Shown one piece after another: positions 1 through 11,666 of a stretch of 64,000 nt of DNA; position 1 is the stretch's first letter, and each line of letters begins with the position of its first letter. A model generated the notes under the pieces. The model was not told where the DNA came from. It saw only the letters and a program-made list of their open reading frames with translations, and searched no databases. The position numbers and the translations under genes were made by a program. The stretch comes from Formicarius rufipectus (lineage: Eukaryota; Chordata; Aves; Passeriformes; Formicariidae), in NCBI GenBank assembly GCA_013399695.1, contig VXAU01003156.1, positions 3,839,380 through 3,903,379 of the forward strand, given 5' to 3'.

Positions 1-25
1 AAAAAAAAAAAAAAAAAAAAAAAAA
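1..25. repeat. poly(A) run at window edge
   Basis: The window opens with 25 consecutive A. CR1 elements do not end in poly(A), so this is either a simple A-repeat or the tail of a retrocopy lying outside the window. Nothing to the right resembles a retrocopied gene. Confidence 0.9.
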
Positions 26-1524
26 GCTTGTGCTTTGGTTAAAGAGCACCCAGCTCCAGAGTAATTTATTACAGCTGAAAGGATTAAATGTCATCAGGGA
101 AACCAAAAAGAAAATGAATCTGTAATTAAATGTTTAGCCCAGCCAAGACAGTGTGGCACTGCCAGGCTGAATAATGTATAGAGGAACCATCCCAAGCTCT
201 GTGTTACTCTCCTGCTTTTTCATTAACTGAATCTATATTAATGCAGAACACGAGAGCTGAGTGATTTTCAACATGCTCTGGATTTGTTGGTGTTGTGATG
301 ATACCAGGACTCAAAGGCTTCAGCTGAGATCAGTGCCAGCTTCTGCTTGGGGTTATCCAAACATGGGGAAGATCTGATACCTGCCAGAGAAAGCAAAGAG
401 GAGAGGGGGAGAAAACACAGGGAAAAGTCTCCCACGCCCTGCCCTGGCAGAGCTGGGGCTGCAAATCCAAGGAATTCTCTTCTCTACCAACCCCTGCCCT
501 GGCAGAGCTGGGGCTGCAAATCCTCTTTGCCAGCCTTGTCTCTGGCCATCTGCACAGATTGCTCCAAGAGTTGGGAACAGACTGGAGATCTCTTTTCCCA
601 ATTCCTGTTCCTGAGTAAACACAGTGCAAAGATGGTGCTTGGCTGGGTAACAAAGAACCAAGCTCATGGCATTCTTTGCTTTGGGCACACTGGAGGAGTT
701 GAGAAAGGATCAAATTCAGCTCAAAATGCAGAGCAATCCAAACGGTGCCAAAAGGTCATTTCACTTCACTTGATTGGATGTTGTGATCCTGGGAAGACTT
801 TTTTCTTACCCAAATATGGAGACTCGGTGCCGACCGTTTCAAGTCTAATCAAACTTACTAATTAGTAGAGACATTCTCAGTGACAATTGTCAATTAACCT
901 CAAGGTTAGAAACTCAGCATAACCTGAGCCGTTGCTTAAGCTCCTGGCACAGTCCAAATAATACTGTGAAATATGAAAAGGAACCTCCTTCGGGTGTTCC
1001 AGGTGTGCAGGGACGGGGTGACAAACCCCCAGTGGACCTGAGGCACCTTTTGGAAATCTTTTTCCCATCTTCTGTAAACTTTTTTTGCAGTTAAATATTA
1101 TTACCCTTCAGAGCTGTCTGTCCTACTTACACTGATTCTGTGGGAGCGTTGATCCTCCTGCCTCCAAATCAGCTGCTCTGGCTGCCTCTCCCCTCAGCTG
1201 GCATCACGTTCACTGTGGCATCACACCTTGAGAGTGTTTCAGTTTTACCTGGTCGTTTCTCTTCCCTTCTGGTCCAGTTAGAAAACAGGGAAAGGCTTTT
1301 GTGATCAGACTCTGGGAGTGCCTTGAGGTCAGAAGGGGATTTTAGTTTGCCTCTCCTTCCACAGTGACAGCTAAAGGTGCAGGATAAATACCAAATATCA
1401 CAGCAGGCAACTGGAGAGCTGGGACTTGAATCCCCCTTCTCCAGGATTCAGCAGAAGCCCCTTCTTTGGGCATGTCCTTTTGCCTTGGAGCAAGAAAGCC
1501 AAGCACAGGGAATATTCCCTCCAG
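26..1524. other. unannotated sequence with one small tandem duplication
   Basis: No repeat family or coding exon recognised apart from the short duplication at 441-523. The overlapping open frames on both strands around 330-865 are short, lack any domain and overlap one another in different frames, as expected by chance. Confidence 0.5.
441..523. repeat. 55-bp-period partial tandem duplication
   Basis: A 28-bp string beginning GCCCTGGCAGAGCTGGGGCT occurs at 441-468 and again at 496-523, exactly 55 bp apart. The intervening bases are not duplicated a third time. Confidence 0.85.
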
Positions 1525-1660
1525 AGCAAAGCTCTGGCAGCCTTGGGGCCGTGGCTGGTGCCCTGGGGAGCCTGTTCAGTGCTCCCCACCCTTTCCCAAG
1601 GTGAAAGTCCACCTCCCTGAACTCTGTCCTGCTCAACCAGCTGCCTCTGGGGAGAATCAG
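1525..1660 (-). mobile_element. diverged CR1 LINE fragment
   Basis: The phrase GCTCTGGCAGCCTTGGGG, followed by CCCTGGGGAGCCTGTTCAGTG, matches the same segment of clearer antisense CR1 copies at 15194-15440, 37454-37745 and 54868-55190. The flanks decay quickly, so this is an old or truncated piece. Confidence 0.65.
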
Positions 1661-1955
1661 CTCCTGAAATTATACAAGGAACTCAGACTATCATTCTATT
1701 TTAGGTAGTGCCTTATGGGAAGTCGTCTGCTTGGAAATGCCCAGTAATCAGCAGTTTCTTGACATGATTCTTGACAAAAGGGGAAGAGCCCTGAGCAGCA
1801 CCAGCCTGACTTCTGGCCTGCTGAGAATGTATTTAGCTCTGGGCCTCAGCAAAGCAGCCTGAAGCAAGAGTGTGATGTATCCTGAAGAGATGCTGTCCTT
1901 CGGCTTAAAATCCACCTTCCAGAGCACTGTCCTGCTCAACCAGCTGCCTCTCAGT
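1607..1955. repeat. two copies of a ~45-bp segment, 303 bp apart
   Basis: A 25-bp exact match (starting CTGTCCTGCTCAACCAGCTG) lies at 1624-1648 and at 1927-1951, with weaker similarity about 20 bp upstream of each. The first copy lies at the end of a CR1 piece, so the second may be a remnant of the same element or a segmental duplicate. Confidence 0.7.
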
Positions 1956-2104
1956 GTCTGGGAGCTGCTCTGCTTTCTTCAGGGCACTGTTGTGTGACAC
2001 GAGGGTCGAGGAGATCGAGAGTCACTTCAGGAAATGGCCTCTGTGTGTCCAGGAGGGGGGAATTGGTGCAGGAAAAAATATCTCCCTTCAAACAGAGGCA
2101 CGAG

Positions 2105-2310
2105 TCACTGTGGGCAGGTCACACTGGGATTTCCAGTTCCTGGAAAAAGGGGGGAAAGAAATGGGTCAGGCTCGAGCACTGGGAGGAATCTTGATAATCT
2201 GGATAAGGGGTCAAGAGCCCACGGAGATGACAGCAAGGTGGGTGGGATGTGGATGTGCTGGAGGGCAGGGAGGGTCTGCAGAGGGATCTGGACAGGCTGG
2301 ATCCATCCTT
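2105..2310 (+). mobile_element. CR1 LINE ORF2 fragment
   Basis: This is the reverse complement of part of the CR1 at 7998-8720: both share GGGATTTCCAGTTCCTG, GGTCAGGCTCGAGC and GATGTGGATGTGCTGGAGGG in order. The translated core of the antisense partner reads LEGRKALQRD, a typical CR1 ORF2 segment downstream of the polymerase motif. Indels break the frame here. Confidence 0.7.
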
Positions 2311-2989
2311 TCAGAGAGGGGATGCTCTTCACACCCAGCACATCAGAGGAGCCGTTTGGGGGTGATTGCTGTGCAAGCTCCTGCCAGAGGGCAGGGATAG
2401 GGAAGAGCCCTCTTGGGATGGGACCTCTGGCATCGTTTGTCTTGGCATGAGCATCCCCAAGGCTTTGAGTGTCTCGGGGGTTGGCCCAAAGGAGGGGAGT
2501 CACCCTGTGCCTGCAGTAAAGGCACCATTAAGGCACTGCACTTTGTTTTAGTGACCCCTGGGCTCCAAGGACACTTCTCATGGGCTTTGGGTTGTGTCTC
2601 CAGAACTCGGCAGCACTTCCAGGTTAATGGCACGGCCACGTCTTGTCGCCACCAAAGCCATAACGGGGAAAACCTGGCACGTTGTTGGGAGATTCCAAAC
2701 CTCCCTGGAATCTGCCAAGGGAGATGAAGTGTCTTTGCTCCCAGAAACAGCTTCCCCTCTCAGTGCCCTGTGGAGCAGCACGCTGCGATAAGATGCTCCC
2801 ACCCAACGGCTTCCTGGGAAGAGGCACTGCCAGGGGGAAAGGTGGGAGAGCCAAGGGGGGCTCGGGCACGACTGAAGGGTCAGATCCACCCCTGGAGCTG
2901 AAGGGATGAGGTTTCATGGCAGGGAAAAGATTCGTGGGGAAGGGCAGTGGCAGGTTTTGCTGAGACTTGGGCATCCCACAGCAGGTCCT
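2311..2989. other. unannotated sequence
   Basis: No feature recognised between the CR1 fragment and LTR A1. Open frames here extend into the LTR on the minus strand and have no recognisable content. Confidence 0.4.
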
Positions 2990-2994
2990 ACCTC

Positions 2995-3694
2995 TGTGGT
3001 GGTTTTCACCTGGTGTCCACCCAAACCTGGCCCCCCTTTCCCAGAGGGAAAGGAAAAGGGGAAAAGGCAAAAAACAGCTGAGAGGTAATGGCAAAACAAA
3101 CTCAGAGTGGCTAAGTACTTTATTACTAACAAGATAAGAACTAAAAAGTAAGAAATAAATCAGTCTCAAGAACACCTTTCTCCTCCCACTCCTCCCTCCC
3201 TCCAGCAGTTCCAGGGAGCAGGGAATGGGGGTTTGCAGGTGGGTGTTGTTGCTGCCATTGCTCTTGTCCTGGGGGTCACCCCATGGGCTGCAGGGGGGTC
3301 TCTGCACCCCGATGGATCTCCAGGGGCTGCAGGGGGGTCTCTGCACCCCGATGGATCTCCAGGGGCTGCAGAGGGGGCCCAGCTTTCAGTCCTTCCTCCC
3401 CCCTGCTCCTGTGGGGTTCCTCCTTCTCCTCCTCCTGTTCCCACCTTGGTCTCTGCATTGTTATCCCATGGCTGGAATTCCCAAGTGCCCCACACTCCTA
3501 AATCCTTAAATATGTTATCCCAGAGGTATGACTGTGATTCTTAATTGGCTCCACTGTGTCCACCAGCAGGAGGTCCCTCCTGGCCCTGGCTGTCCTTGGC
3601 TCCACAGGACAGGGGGAGCTTCTGGCAGCTTCTAACAGAAACCACCCTGGAAGCCCCCACTTTTACCAAAATCCAGCCCCAAACAGCTGTGACA
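2995..3694 (-). mobile_element. solo LTR, family A copy A1 (ERVL-like)
   Basis: A 700-bp element with ends TGTGGTGG...TGACA as written (TGTCA...CCACCACA on the minus strand). It is flanked by a perfect 5-bp duplication, ACCTC, at 2990-2994 and 3695-3699. TG...CA ends plus a 5-bp duplication fit a class III (ERVL-like) LTR. It is the short form of the family: it lacks the roughly 300-bp GC-rich block present in A2 and A3. No gag, pol or env sequence adjoins it, so it is a solo LTR. Confidence 0.85.
3286..3378. repeat. 39-bp tandem repeat inside LTR A1
   Basis: The unit starting GGCTGCAGGGGGGTCTCTGC begins at 3286 and 3325, with a partial third unit at 3364, a 39-bp period. Related units occur at varied number in other family A copies, so this is a variable block of the LTR. 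Confidence 0.9.
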
Positions 3695-3699
3695 ACCTC

Positions 3700-5758
3700 G
3701 GTGAAGTGGAGCTGAAGCCACATGGGATTAGATGAGCTTGTAAAGAAGTTCTCTGGGTCAGAAGATGGTTTTGCTCACGGTTGTCCCAACGAGAGGTAGG
3801 AACAGAATAGTCTGGTTGCTGTGAATCAGTTTCCCAAAAAAGTCTGGGTGTATTTTGGGGTGGGATAGACAGCTATGGTGTGGTGGGGTCTGGAGAATGT
3901 TTCTTTTTGACTGCTTGAAGTTTCTCCTCTAAGAAAAGCATTTCCTTCAAGCCAACGTATTCCATCTGCAAAAATGATGTGAATTAAATATTACCACAAT
4001 CAATATCTAAAGGACTTCAACGCGTGGCTTTATTGAACGAAGGCAAATGAAGGCATTACAGAGACACTGAGAGGAATGGATTGGGAGGATGGGAACACCT
4101 CTGATGCTGCTGACAGGTAACCAGATGTCCCATGTTATTGTGAGAGCATGATGTTTCCAGCTGGAAAGCCTGTCAGGCACTACAGGTGCCTGCTCAGATA
4201 GACCAGTTTGAGAAATCACCTCTTCTTGCTCCTGGGAATGCACCTCCCAGGTCCCTGTGTCAGCTCATGGGCCACCCTGGGAGGTGAAACTCCTCTGCAA
4301 AGCTTGTTGAGGGAGAATTGGTGACTGAAGTAGCTTCCGGTGGGAAACATTAACCACATTATTTCAGAGCTCAGGTGTTTTAAAGGGAGTTAATCCACTC
4401 CTCCCAAAAAAAGTGAAATCAAAATCAGAAACCAGACTTTGGCTCCAAACATAGACCTTTGTCAGAGGCTGAGTTTCCTGTGAAGGGCAATGTGTTATCA
4501 GGGTGCTCCTGTACCTCAGTCAGACACTCAAAGTCTTCTCCTTGGCTCATCCTCAGTGCAGGGCTCCTCTGGGAAATGCCACACTCGCTCCCTCTCTGCT
4601 TCCTGCAGCCTTTGCCTTGGCACAGGTCACCTTTGGAGACAGCCTTGGAGGCCTTGGTTTCATTAGCAGACATCCTGCTGAGAGCAGGATTAATGCTGGT
4701 CCCATGAGCAAGATTCAGACTGCAGATGGGACATTCCCACCCTGAGACTTTTCCTTCACTCTGGCTTTCCTGGGAGAACATTTCCAGGCTTTAAGCTCTG
4801 CTGTTGATCCCACTCCCCACTAGAGACTTTCTGCTTGGTGGGAAGAGCCCAGTCCCTTTTGGGGGATGGAGTCATCCCTTCTGGGTGAGGGACTCATCCC
4901 ATCAGCCCGTGCTCCCCTTGGAGACCTTTCTTCTGTATCCTGTTCACCTGGGAAGAGAAGTCTGACAGTCTCCCCCATTCCTAGTGGCTTCCTTTGGCTC
5001 CTTAGCAAAGAACTAATGGGTTTTCCTGAGGCCTTTTCCAACCCCTGGCATGGTGGAGGTGCTGATACCTTCCTTGAGGAGTGGAGAGAGAAGAACCTTA
5101 CACAGGAGAGAGCTGCAAGTGGATTTCTGAGCCATGACTTCAGGATGAAGATGCTCCCATCCCGTGTTTATCCAATATCCCTATTTTAACACTGACAACA
5201 GGAACAGTGATAGTAATGCCTGGGATTTGGGAAGTGGGTTTTCTGGCATTGGGGGTGTGGAGAGACCTTTCCAACACCCTTTTTTTGGTTCTGAATCCAC
5301 ACTGGGTGTCAGGCTTTTGGGGGTGGGAGCTTGGCTGTCCTTTCCTCCAGATGGCTCATCAGAAGCCTTCCTGGGAGTCCTCACTTCCACAGGGAGGAGG
5401 CAGAGGAAAGGAGGGAAGCTGAAGGTGAGGGTGTGAACTGGGGTGGATCCCAGTGCCAGGGTTTGTGGCTGCTCTGGGAGGGGAGCCCGTGGGAGCAATG
5501 ATATTAAAGAGCTATTTAGGGAGGGCGTCAACATTTGGCATTTCCCAATTTCAGAACACTGGAGGAGGAACTAAGAACTCCATCCTGCCTCCTCCGTCCC
5601 ATCCCCGTGACAATGAGGACCACAGTCTGCTGCATGGAACAGCCACTGAGGCATTGGTGTCAGCAGCTCCTTCCTCTGGGAGCCCTTCCCTACCTGGCTC
5701 AGGGGAACAAAACTGTCCCTTGGGGGGGTTTCTATGTGCTGAGGAAGTGCAAAGTGGC
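3700..5758. other. unannotated sequence between LTRs A1 and A2
   Basis: About 2 kb with no recognised repeat, exon or RNA gene. Short overlapping frames in several phases around 4425-4781 and 5181-5534 show no motif. Confidence 0.4.
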
Positions 5759-6760
5759 TGACATGGATTTCTGTGGCTGGATTTTATAGAAGGGAGGGAT
5801 TCCAGGCTGGTTTCTCTTAGAAGCTGCCAGAAGCTTTCCCTATCCTGTAGAGCCAATTACATCCAGGTCCAGGAGGGACCTCCTGCTGGTGGCTAAAGTT
5901 GAGCCAATTAAGACTCACAGTCACAGCTCTGGGGTAACATAGTTAAGGATTTAGGAGTGTGGGGCAGTTGGAAATTCCGGTCATGGGATAACAACACAGA
6001 GACCAAGGTGGGAGCAGGAGGAGGAGAAGGAGGGACCCCACACAGGAGCAGAGGGGGGAAGGACTCAAAGCTATGACCCCTCCTGCAGCCTCTGGAGATC
6101 CATCGGGGTGCAGAGACCCCCCTGCAGCCCCTGGAGGAGCAGGTGGATGCAGAGGGAGCTGTTGCCCTGTGGGAGGCCCAGGATGGAGCGAGATCCTGGA
6201 AGAGACTCATGGCCATGACTCCTGGAGAAGGAGCCCCACCTGGAGCAGGATTTTCCCCCATAGAAGTGTTGCCCGGGGGGTGGACTCACGTTGGAGAGTC
6301 TATCAAGGACTGTCCCCCATGGGAGGGACCCCAGGGGAGCAGGGGAAGGACTCAGAGCTGTGGCCCCCCTGCAGCCCGTGGGCAGGACCGTGGGGGAGCA
6401 GCTGTGCCCCTGCAGCCCACGGAGCCCATCGGGGGGCAGAGACCCCCCTGCAGCCCATGCGGTGACCCCCAGGACAAGAGCAATGGCAGCAACAACACCC
6501 ACCTGCAAACCCCCATTCCCTGCTCCCTGGAACTGCTGGGAAAGGGAGGAGTGGGAAGAGAAAGGTGTTCTTAAGACTGATTTATTTCTTGCTTATTACT
6601 TTTAGTTCTTATCTTGTTAGTAATAAATGTAAGTATTTAGTCACTCTGAGGTTTTTTTGCCATTATCTCTCAGCTGTTTTTTGCCTTTTCTCCTTTTCCT
6701 TTCCCTCTGGGAAAGGGGGGGCCTGGAGGTTTGTGTGGACACTGGGTGAGAACCACCACG
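5759..6760 (+). mobile_element. solo LTR, family A copy A2, long form
   Basis: About 1,000 bp aligning end to end with A3: it starts TGACATGGATTTCTGTGG, shares the GCTGCCAGAAGCTT block, and ends GAGAACCACCACG. It contains the extra roughly 300-bp block (about 6130-6440) that A1 and A6 lack. An AATAAA lies near 6620 followed by a pyrimidine-rich stretch, as expected near an LTR 3' end. The flanking 5-mers are GTGGC and GAGGT, only 3 of 5 matching, so the target duplication is not clean. Confidence 0.8.
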
Positions 6761-7997
6761 GAGGTGGTCTCAGGGAGTCAGCCCCCAGTCTGAGGAGGTT
6801 CTCTCTCTGCTGCCTTTGGCACAGCTGACTCTTGCCCTGTACCCTGCAGAGGGCTGGCCTGTGGCTCTGTACTTGGTCTTCCAGCCCTTTCCCTCCCAAC
6901 CAGGGCACTGCCCACCCACAGGAGAGAACCTGAGGCTGCCTCAGCTGCTTGGAGCACAGTGCTGACAGTGCCACGCTTATGGCTTCAGTTCCCAGAGGGG
7001 CCATTCCCTGAAGGGCTGGACTTGAAGGTCCTCGTGGGTCCCTTCCAACTCAGAATGTTCTGTGATCCATCTGAAGTGTCAGGTCCTGCCACCTCCACTC
7101 CCAGGTGGTTGCTTAAAGTCCTTTGTTGACCTGCATGTCGAGAAGCTGCTGCCTCCTGGAGCCTTCCTGGGGTTCCAAGTCTCAGTCTCCCCGTTCTGGG
7201 CTCGCCTCCCAAATATTTGCATTTCCTTTCTCCATATCCTGACATCACCTGCTGTTTCTGCACTTTGCATCTTGGCAGCCTCCTCGTGTCAGAGGGATTG
7301 CTGCAGACACGTTGCAAGGTGTTGGAAGATCTTCAGTGAGCAGCTGTTGTTTCAGCAGCATCTGGAACATCCAACTCCTCTCCTTGCTGTGATTTCAGTC
7401 CCTGCTCCTTGGCATTCCTGGGAAGCTCCTTCCTTCCTTCCTTCTGGTAGCCACGCTGAGCATGGGAGCCTTCAGGTCCCCCATTTCTCTCGGCACAAGA
7501 ACTTTTTGTCTGTTCCCACCACATTATGTCACATCACAGGGAGCATGAGCAATCCTTTCCCATGGATTTCCCCCAAGTGCTTTGGACTGCTGCAGGGATT
7601 GCAGGAATTTGTGCTCCTGCATTTTGGAGCCCCTGAATCCACAACCATTTGTGGTCCCAGCCCAGAGTCATGGAGTCGGCTCCAGGCTTCTGAACAGAGT
7701 GGACAGCATGGAGCTGAGAGCAGGGAAGTGGCCAAAGGAGTCAGGGGAAGGCTGGAGGAGGATGTGATTTCCGAGGCTGAGCTCTGCTGGATTCATGGAG
7801 AGGGACACATGGAGTAGTGTGTGGTCCTCACTGATGTTTAGCTTGGATGGCAGGAGGAAGAGAAATGACACAGAGTAGCCAAGGAAAAAGTAGCTCTTAT
7901 GCACAGAACGACCTCTTCTGACTCCATTTCCATGAGGAAGGTGTGTTTCAGTGATGTCCCCAAAGTTTTGTGGAGTCAGAGAGACTTGGAAAAGACT
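6761..7997. other. unannotated sequence with a CR1 end
   Basis: Apart from the CR1 3' end at 7010-7068 nothing is recognised. A 251-codon open frame at 7062-7817 (+) begins inside that CR1 tail and has no signal peptide, domain or splice context; I do not call it a gene. Confidence 0.4.
7010..7068 (+). mobile_element. CR1 3' end
   Basis: GGGTCCCTTCCAACTCAG followed by AATGTTCTGTGATCC is the canonical last ~50 bp of a CR1 element; the body is missing (extreme 5' truncation). Confidence 0.7.
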
Positions 7998-8720
7998 TCT
8001 GAGTACAGAGATCATCAAATCCCCCCTGTGCCCAATGTGCACCTCGTCCCCCAGCCCAGAGCACTCAGTGCCACGGCCAGTCCTGCCTGGGACACCGACA
8101 GGGTTGGGCACTCCGAACCTCCCTGGGCAGCACTTTCCAAGACCTGACCACCCTTTCCAGGCAGGAATTCCTCCTGCTGTCCCCCCTGTCCCTGCCCTGC
8201 CCCAGCCCGTTCCCTCTCCTGTTCCTGGAGCAGAGCCCGACCCCCCCCAGCTCCCCTCTCCTGGCAGGGACTTGCAGAGCCAGAAGGTCCCCCCTGAGCC
8301 TCCTTTTCTCCAGGATGAGCCCCCCCAGCTCCCTCAGCCCCTCCTGCTGCTCCAGCCCCTTCCCTGCTCCATTCCAGCTCCCCAGTGTCCTTCTTGCCTT
8401 GAGGGGTCCAGAACTTCTGGAGCTGCAGAGGGTTATTGTGACCCAAGGGCAGGACTTGGCCCTGTTGTCCCTCCCACCGTTGGCCTCAGCCCTTGGATCC
8501 AGCCTGTCCTGGTCCCTCTGCAGAGCCTTCCTGCCCTCCAGCACATCCACATCCCTCCCACCTTGGTGGCATCTACCAGCTGCCTCAGTGGGCTCCTGAT
8601 CCCTTGTCCAGATCATCAGGATTCCTCCCAGAGCTCGAGCCTGACCCGTTTCTTTCCCCCCTTTCAGTGCACATCTCTCTTAGTACAGGAACTGGAAATC
8701 CCAGTGTGACATGCCCAGAT
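7998..8720 (-). mobile_element. CR1 LINE, 3' part with ORF2 remnant
   Basis: Antisense CR1. The 3' UTR runs from about 7998 (phrases CTTTCCAGGCAGGAATTCCT and CCCCCAGCTCCC) and matches the copies at 25565-26030 and 39658-40145. Upstream ORF2 sequence (8487-8720) matches 2105-2310 in reverse. Read on the sense strand of the element, the ORF2 part includes LEGRKALQRD. The middle (about 8410-8480) is shortened. A 252-codon proline-rich frame on the plus strand here is only its antisense shadow. Confidence 0.88.
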
Positions 8721-9867
8721 TGAGTGCCTACATTTGGGAATTCTGTTCCCAAAGCCCAGGGCCAGCTGAACTTTTTTTCCAGCAAGAAAAGGCTGTTTTA
8801 CAGAGGCTGGGATAGTTCAGAGCATGGAAGTGGGACATCTCCTGCCCCTTTTGTGTCAGCAGCTCAGCAGAGATCAGTGGGAATCCTCAGAAAGCCTTTT
8901 ATCTTTTGCAGCAGAGCTTCCTAGAAAGCTTTCAGTTTCTTTCCTCCCTACCAATTAAATACATATATGTAGATACAAAGAGCTGCTTTGTCTGGTTTCT
9001 AAATAAAAACAAAAATGAAAGGGGTTTTGGGAGAGCAACACTGTCAAAAATTGTGCTGCTTTGGGGGTTTCAAATGGTTGAGTTCCTTTTTCAAGGTGGA
9101 TGTCTTGCAAATTTTGCACAAACTCTAATGTTTTGTTTCAAATCAGCTCGTGTTTTTGAGAAATGGTGTATAAATTTTCCAAAGCTGCTTTGTTTAAAGG
9201 AGGATGAGTCTCACAGCAGGGCACTTTTGAAGAAAGGTACGTGCCCTGTTTGGGTTGCGTTTGAGCCTGTTAGAAATATCCAAGCCTCGAGGACTTCAGG
9301 ATCAAACACTGCTTTTGAAATCAGAAATAAAACCTACAATTTGAAAAAGAAAACAGCCTTCCCTGTTAATGTTGGTTCTGGATGGATCACCAGAGCTGGG
9401 AGGGAAGGACTGGAAGCTGGATTTTAGCCCTCAGTTTGTTCTGTGCTGGTTCAGCCCTGCTACTGGTGTGTCCTGTGCCAGCACAGATGCCCAGGACAGC
9501 CCTGGCAGTGGGTTCATCTGCGGGGGATTAAAGAGGCTCAGTAAGCCAAGGGCTCTCACTTTGGTTTAGGGAGTGTTTAAACTCTTTATCAAAACTTCTG
9601 GGAGGACTCCCAGCTCATCAGCTCAGCAGGTGAAGGTCTGGCTTGGGTTGGGGGAAGAAAACTGCTGCAAGAGAATCAGTCTGTGCTGCCAGGGCAATAT
9701 TCCTGCTGCTCCTGCTCACAGATGGGAGCTGGGCCTTGGCTTCCACAGGCTGCTGGGGAAACCTGGCTCTGCTGGGAAGCCTGGCTCTGCTGGGAAAAGC
9801 TGGATCTGCTGGGAAAAGCTGGCTCTGACTCCTCCAAGGCTGTGCCCTCTGGCAGTGACAGCACAGG
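8721..9867. other. unannotated sequence with a small minisatellite
   Basis: Relatively AT-rich around 8940-9350. A 173-codon frame at 8906-9427 (+) has no recognisable motif. The only structure seen is the tandem repeat at 9762-9828. Confidence 0.4.
9762..9828. repeat. ~19-bp tandem repeat
   Basis: About 3.5 copies of a CTGGCTCTGCTGGGAAAAG-like unit, 18-20 bp long, differing by one or two bases and indels. Confidence 0.85.
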
Positions 9868-9967
9868 GCTGCCCCATCCCTGGAAGTGTCTCAGGCAGGG
9901 TGGGATGGAGTTCTGGTCTGGTGGGAGGTGTCCTGCCCGTGGCCATTCCATGGTTCTGTGATCCCAC
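9868..9967 (+). mobile_element. CR1 3' fragment
   Basis: GGCTGCCCCATCCCTGGAAG, then a degraded GGTGGGAGGTGTCC, and the tail CCATGGTTCTGTGATCCCA. This is the usual last 100 bp of CR1 with several indels. Confidence 0.75.
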
Positions 9968-11340
9968 AGGGCTGCTGGGATGTTCCAGGAGAACAGGAGA
10001 AGTCTTCTGTCCAGGAGAAGACAAGAAGGGAGACTCATGTTGCACTCACTTAAGCACTCAGGCTGCTGCTGCTTAAAGCTCTGCAGGGCAGACTGGAGGG
10101 CAGAGGTCATAGGAGGGAAATGGGAAAAGCTGTGCCTATCCCAAAATACCATCCACCTGGTCTGCTTTACTGGGAAGGGATGTAGGACAGGCCCTTCTGG
10201 AGAGGTTCAGCAGCTGTCCTTCCTCTGAAGACAGTGGATGCAGAGCCCTTGGAGACCAGCGTTGCTGGTCCGAGCACGGTGGCTGTTTTTGGGGTGCCCT
10301 GAGCTGCTGCCACCCCTCAGGTGCCACAGAGCCTGTGGAATGGAGAGGAGATGATGTCTCACCATGCTGGGACTGTGACCATCCCTGCTGAGCTCCATGC
10401 TGCCCACCTCCTGGGCCTGCTCCCAGAGAGCCCAGTTGGGTCACCATTTAACTGGGAGACTCACACTGAACTGCTGACCTGCTTTGCTTGCTCATTGCTA
10501 ATTACATTCCCAGAGCCCAAGGAGTTGGCCAAGGCTCTGTCCTGCTGGGCTGAGGGGTGGCACTCAGCTCATCCCCAAAGCTCCATGGTGTGCTCAGAGC
10601 CTCCAGAGATCCAAGTTTGCCTCAGCCCTGCCCAGACAGACCCCCCCAGTAAGGGAGTCTGGAGAAGATCATCAACCAGCGCTGAGCAACAGAGGGGTGG
10701 GATGGAACCACTCCAGTGTTTGTTCTGCTTATCTCTGGTGGAGACGGAGACCGTGTCTCGTGCAGGGGCAGGAGGTGGGAGGAGAAGCCCAGGGTCTGTC
10801 TGCTGTTTGGAGGCTTCTGAAGTGGATGCAGAAGGGATGCAGGAGGGGGCCAGGAGTGAGTGGCAGGAGCGTTCGATCGAGGCTGGTTGTCTTTCCGTGC
10901 CTTTTCAGACAGTGTGGGCAGTTTGCTCCAGTTTCCCTCTCCCGGCGCTGCTTTGTTTGGAAGGTTGTAGACACATGTCAGCGGTGATGGATAGATTTGT
11001 TTGACTTCCTGTCAAAGCCATGATTACTCCTAGAAATCTCTTTTATTAGTTTATCAGGGGAAGTTGTGTGTCATTTCTCCCAGCAGAGCTGGGCTGGCGG
11101 GTGGCGGGAGCAGCGCCGGCGAGTTATTGCCGGCCTTTATTGTGCTGCTGCTGCCTGGGCTCTCTGACACCATATTTATTTTTGTCTTCCCTTTTCCATC
11201 CCAGTCCCTTGGAAATTTGCAGGAATATGCCCTAAGTGCTAAGGTTTATCCTCGCTCTCTCTTAAAGTCTGACTAGCTGCTGTTCGGCTGCGCTGTAGCT
11301 TTCTGGAGCTCATGAAGGTCTTGATTTTCTAGGAATTATA
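9968..11340. other. unannotated sequence, repeat-poor block at its right end
   Basis: No repeats recognised. A 227-codon frame at 10321-11004 (+) has no motif. The last ~350 bp are described separately as a possible regulatory block. Confidence 0.4.
10960..11335. other. repeat-poor, CpG-containing block, possible conserved non-coding DNA
   Basis: A mix of AT-rich stretches (TTTTATTAGTTTATCAGGGG, ATATTTATTTTTGTC) and a tight CpG cluster (11085-11130, GCGCCGGCGAGTTATTGCCG), with no CR1 or LTR. This texture is common in vertebrate conserved non-coding elements. That is inference only; no alignment was possible. Confidence 0.25.
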
Positions 11341-11400
11341 AAATGGTTTGGGCTGGAAGGGGTCTTAAAGATCAGCCAGTTTCAACGCCCTGCCTTGCAG
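11341..11400 (-). mobile_element. CR1 3' end
   Basis: AAATGGTTTGGGCTGGAAGG followed by GGTCTTAAAGATC is the antisense CR1 terminus; only about 60 bp survive. Confidence 0.75.
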
Positions 11401-11666
11401 AAGTTGGAATGAATGGGGAGGAATCAGAGGAAGAAGGGGTTGGTGAGTCAGAGAGAAAGGTTTTGGGGCTCTTCTGGATGCAGCAGCTTTGCTGAGAACC
11501 ATTTCAAAAGTGGGGATAAGGGGACTTTGCTTCAGGTGCAGCTCTTAGAAGCAAGAGCTGTTCAAATTACTAAGCTATTTGTAGCTTTGGTTATTCATCC
11601 CCATTGAAAAACTCAGGGAATTATTCCAGATTGATCTAAGGAATAATTTTGTCATTGACACTGTGA

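Noticed and set aside
2624..3346. 240-codon minus-strand frame
   Set aside because: Most of it lies inside LTR A1 and its tandem 39-bp units.
7062..7817. 251-codon plus-strand open frame
   Set aside because: Starts inside a CR1 tail, has no domain, signal peptide or splice context. A frame this long is only mildly surprising in 64 kb of this composition.
7951..8709. 252-codon proline-rich plus-strand frame, with similar frames at 25391-25888 and 39504-40214
   Set aside because: All three are the antisense strand of the same CR1 3' UTR; the shared PPQLPQPLL-type peptide is a repeat artefact.
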